NCBI GenBank assembly: GCA_013813615.1
Contig: JACCRJ010000093.1
Coordinates: 1 to 6,213 of the forward strand
DNA from: Lautropia sp.
GTDB lineage: Bacteria; Pseudomonadota; Gammaproteobacteria; Burkholderiales; Burkholderiaceae_E
DNA: 6,213 bases
Direction: 5' to 3'
The notes under the pieces were generated by a model. It was not told where the DNA came from. It did not search any database and worked only from the letters and a program-made list of their open reading frames with translations. The translations under genes were made by a program, and so were the position numbers. This document shows, in pieces, positions 5,677-6,213 of this stretch (within the stretch, counting starts at the first letter, position 1; every line of letters begins with the position of its first letter).

Positions 5677-6213
5677 GTGAGGATCCTGATCGTCAAGATG
5701 TCTTCGATGGGCGACGTGGTGCATGCGCAGCCACTCGCCACCGACCTGCGCCGTGTGTTCGCCGATGCGCGCATCGAATGGGTGGTGGAGAAGAGCTTTG
5801 CGCCGATCTGCCAGCTCAATCCGGCGGTCGACGATGTGATCCCGATTGCCTGGCGGCGCTGGCGCAAGCGACTCTGGGCGAGCGATGTCCGGTCTGAAAT
5901 GTCCGCTTTCTACCAGGATCTCTCCCGCGCTTCCTACGACCTGGTGCTGGACTGCCAGGGCCTCATCAAGAGCGCTGTCGTCACCGCGATCGCGCCGCTT
6001 GCTCCCGGTGGAGTCCGCGCGGGCCCTGCCTGGGCGTTCGCCCGTGAACCGGCCGCGTCGCTTGCCTACAACCGCAAGGCAGTGGTTCCGCGCGACTGGC
6101 ATGTCGTCAGGCGCAACCGGGCAGTCGGCGCAGCGGGCGGCGACTACGCCATCGACCGGGCCCCCGAGTTCGGACTTGAAGTTCCTGCGCTGGAGGCGGA
6201 CGAGGCAGCATGG
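5677..6213 (+). CDS. waaC: Lipopolysaccharide heptosyltransferase I, WaaC (N-terminal 179 residues; continues beyond window)
   Basis: WaaC is a GT9-family glycosyltransferase that transfers the first L-glycero-D-manno-heptose from ADP-heptose to Kdo2-lipid A on the cytoplasmic face of the inner membrane, building the LPS inner core. The window holds 179 codons, just over half of the usual length of about 320. The start VRILIVKMSSMGDVVHAQP matches the WaaC N-terminus, with the catalytic-base Asp13 in place. Further family matches are WRRWRKRLW (59-67), YDLVLDCQGLIKSA (87-100) and AREPAASLAYNRK (122-134). The ADP-heptose-binding C-terminal domain is outside. GTG 5677 is chosen by alignment and by GGGGA ten bases upstream. 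The preceding leader has a hairpin over this site and a C-rich tract. No other LPS gene is within view. Confidence 0.93.
   Translation, partial: MRILIVKMSSMGDVVHAQPLATDLRRVFADARIEWVVEKSFAPICQLNPAVDDVIPIAWRRWRKRLWASDVRSEMSAFYQDLSRASYDLVLDCQGLIKSAVVTAIAPLAPGGVRAGPAWAFAREPAASLAYNRKAVVPRDWHVVRRNRAVGAAGGDYAIDRAPEFGLEVPALEADEAAW

Noticed and set aside
5426..5680. 84-codon Pro/Ser-rich frame whose TGA overlaps the waaC GTG
   Set aside because: The GTGTGA overlap looks like translational coupling, but the frame lies in the pyrimidine-rich leader, crosses the terminator-like hairpin, has no ribosome binding site and resembles no protein.
5316..6102. Minus-strand frames of 183 and 172 codons
   Set aside because: They are antisense to the small gene and to waaC, and have no recognisable domain.
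1..6213. CRISPR array, tRNA, rRNA, insertion sequence, integrase or defence system
   Set aside because: I looked for spaced direct repeats, cloverleaf-like elements, terminal inverted repeats with transposase motifs and toxin-antitoxin-like pairs, and found none.

Overview
The window is a high-GC stretch of ordinary bacterial chromosome. The proteins look most like those of Betaproteobacteria (Burkholderiales/Rhodocyclales grade). That placement rests on my memory of protein families, not on a search, so genus cannot be given. LPS heptosyltransferase I and DsbB show a Gram-negative envelope. High GC keeps several frames open opposite real genes, so long antisense ORFs are common here and were discarded.

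Layout. Minus strand, 1-2944: a DHA2-type MFS transporter (1469-2944) is followed 86 bp downstream by an IlvD/Edd-family sugar-acid dehydratase (1382 to the left edge, C-terminus outside). A stem-loop overlaps the transporter stop codon. Plus strand, 3086-4577: a CsgG/HfaB-like lipoprotein, apparently cut short, is followed by an EamA/DMT-type ten-helix transporter. Minus strand, 4587-5084: a DsbB disulfide-bond protein, convergent with the DMT gene with only 9 bp between the stop codons. Plus strand, 5200-5415: a 71-residue basic protein of unknown function. It is followed by a 261-bp segment without a convincing gene, which holds a hairpin, a terminator-like stem-loop, a C-rich/G-poor tract and a hairpin covering a ribosome binding site. 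Plus strand, 5677 to the right edge: the N-terminal half of LPS heptosyltransferase I (WaaC).

The genes do not form one pathway. The left pair could be one transcription unit for uptake or efflux plus sugar-acid dehydration, but this is inferred only from orientation and spacing. DsbB and WaaC are envelope housekeeping functions. I found no CRISPR array, tRNA, rRNA, insertion sequence, integrase, toxin-antitoxin pair or recognisable defence system. The items most worth a second look are the truncated CsgG-like gene, the small unknown gene with its structured flanks, and the 5' leader of waaC.
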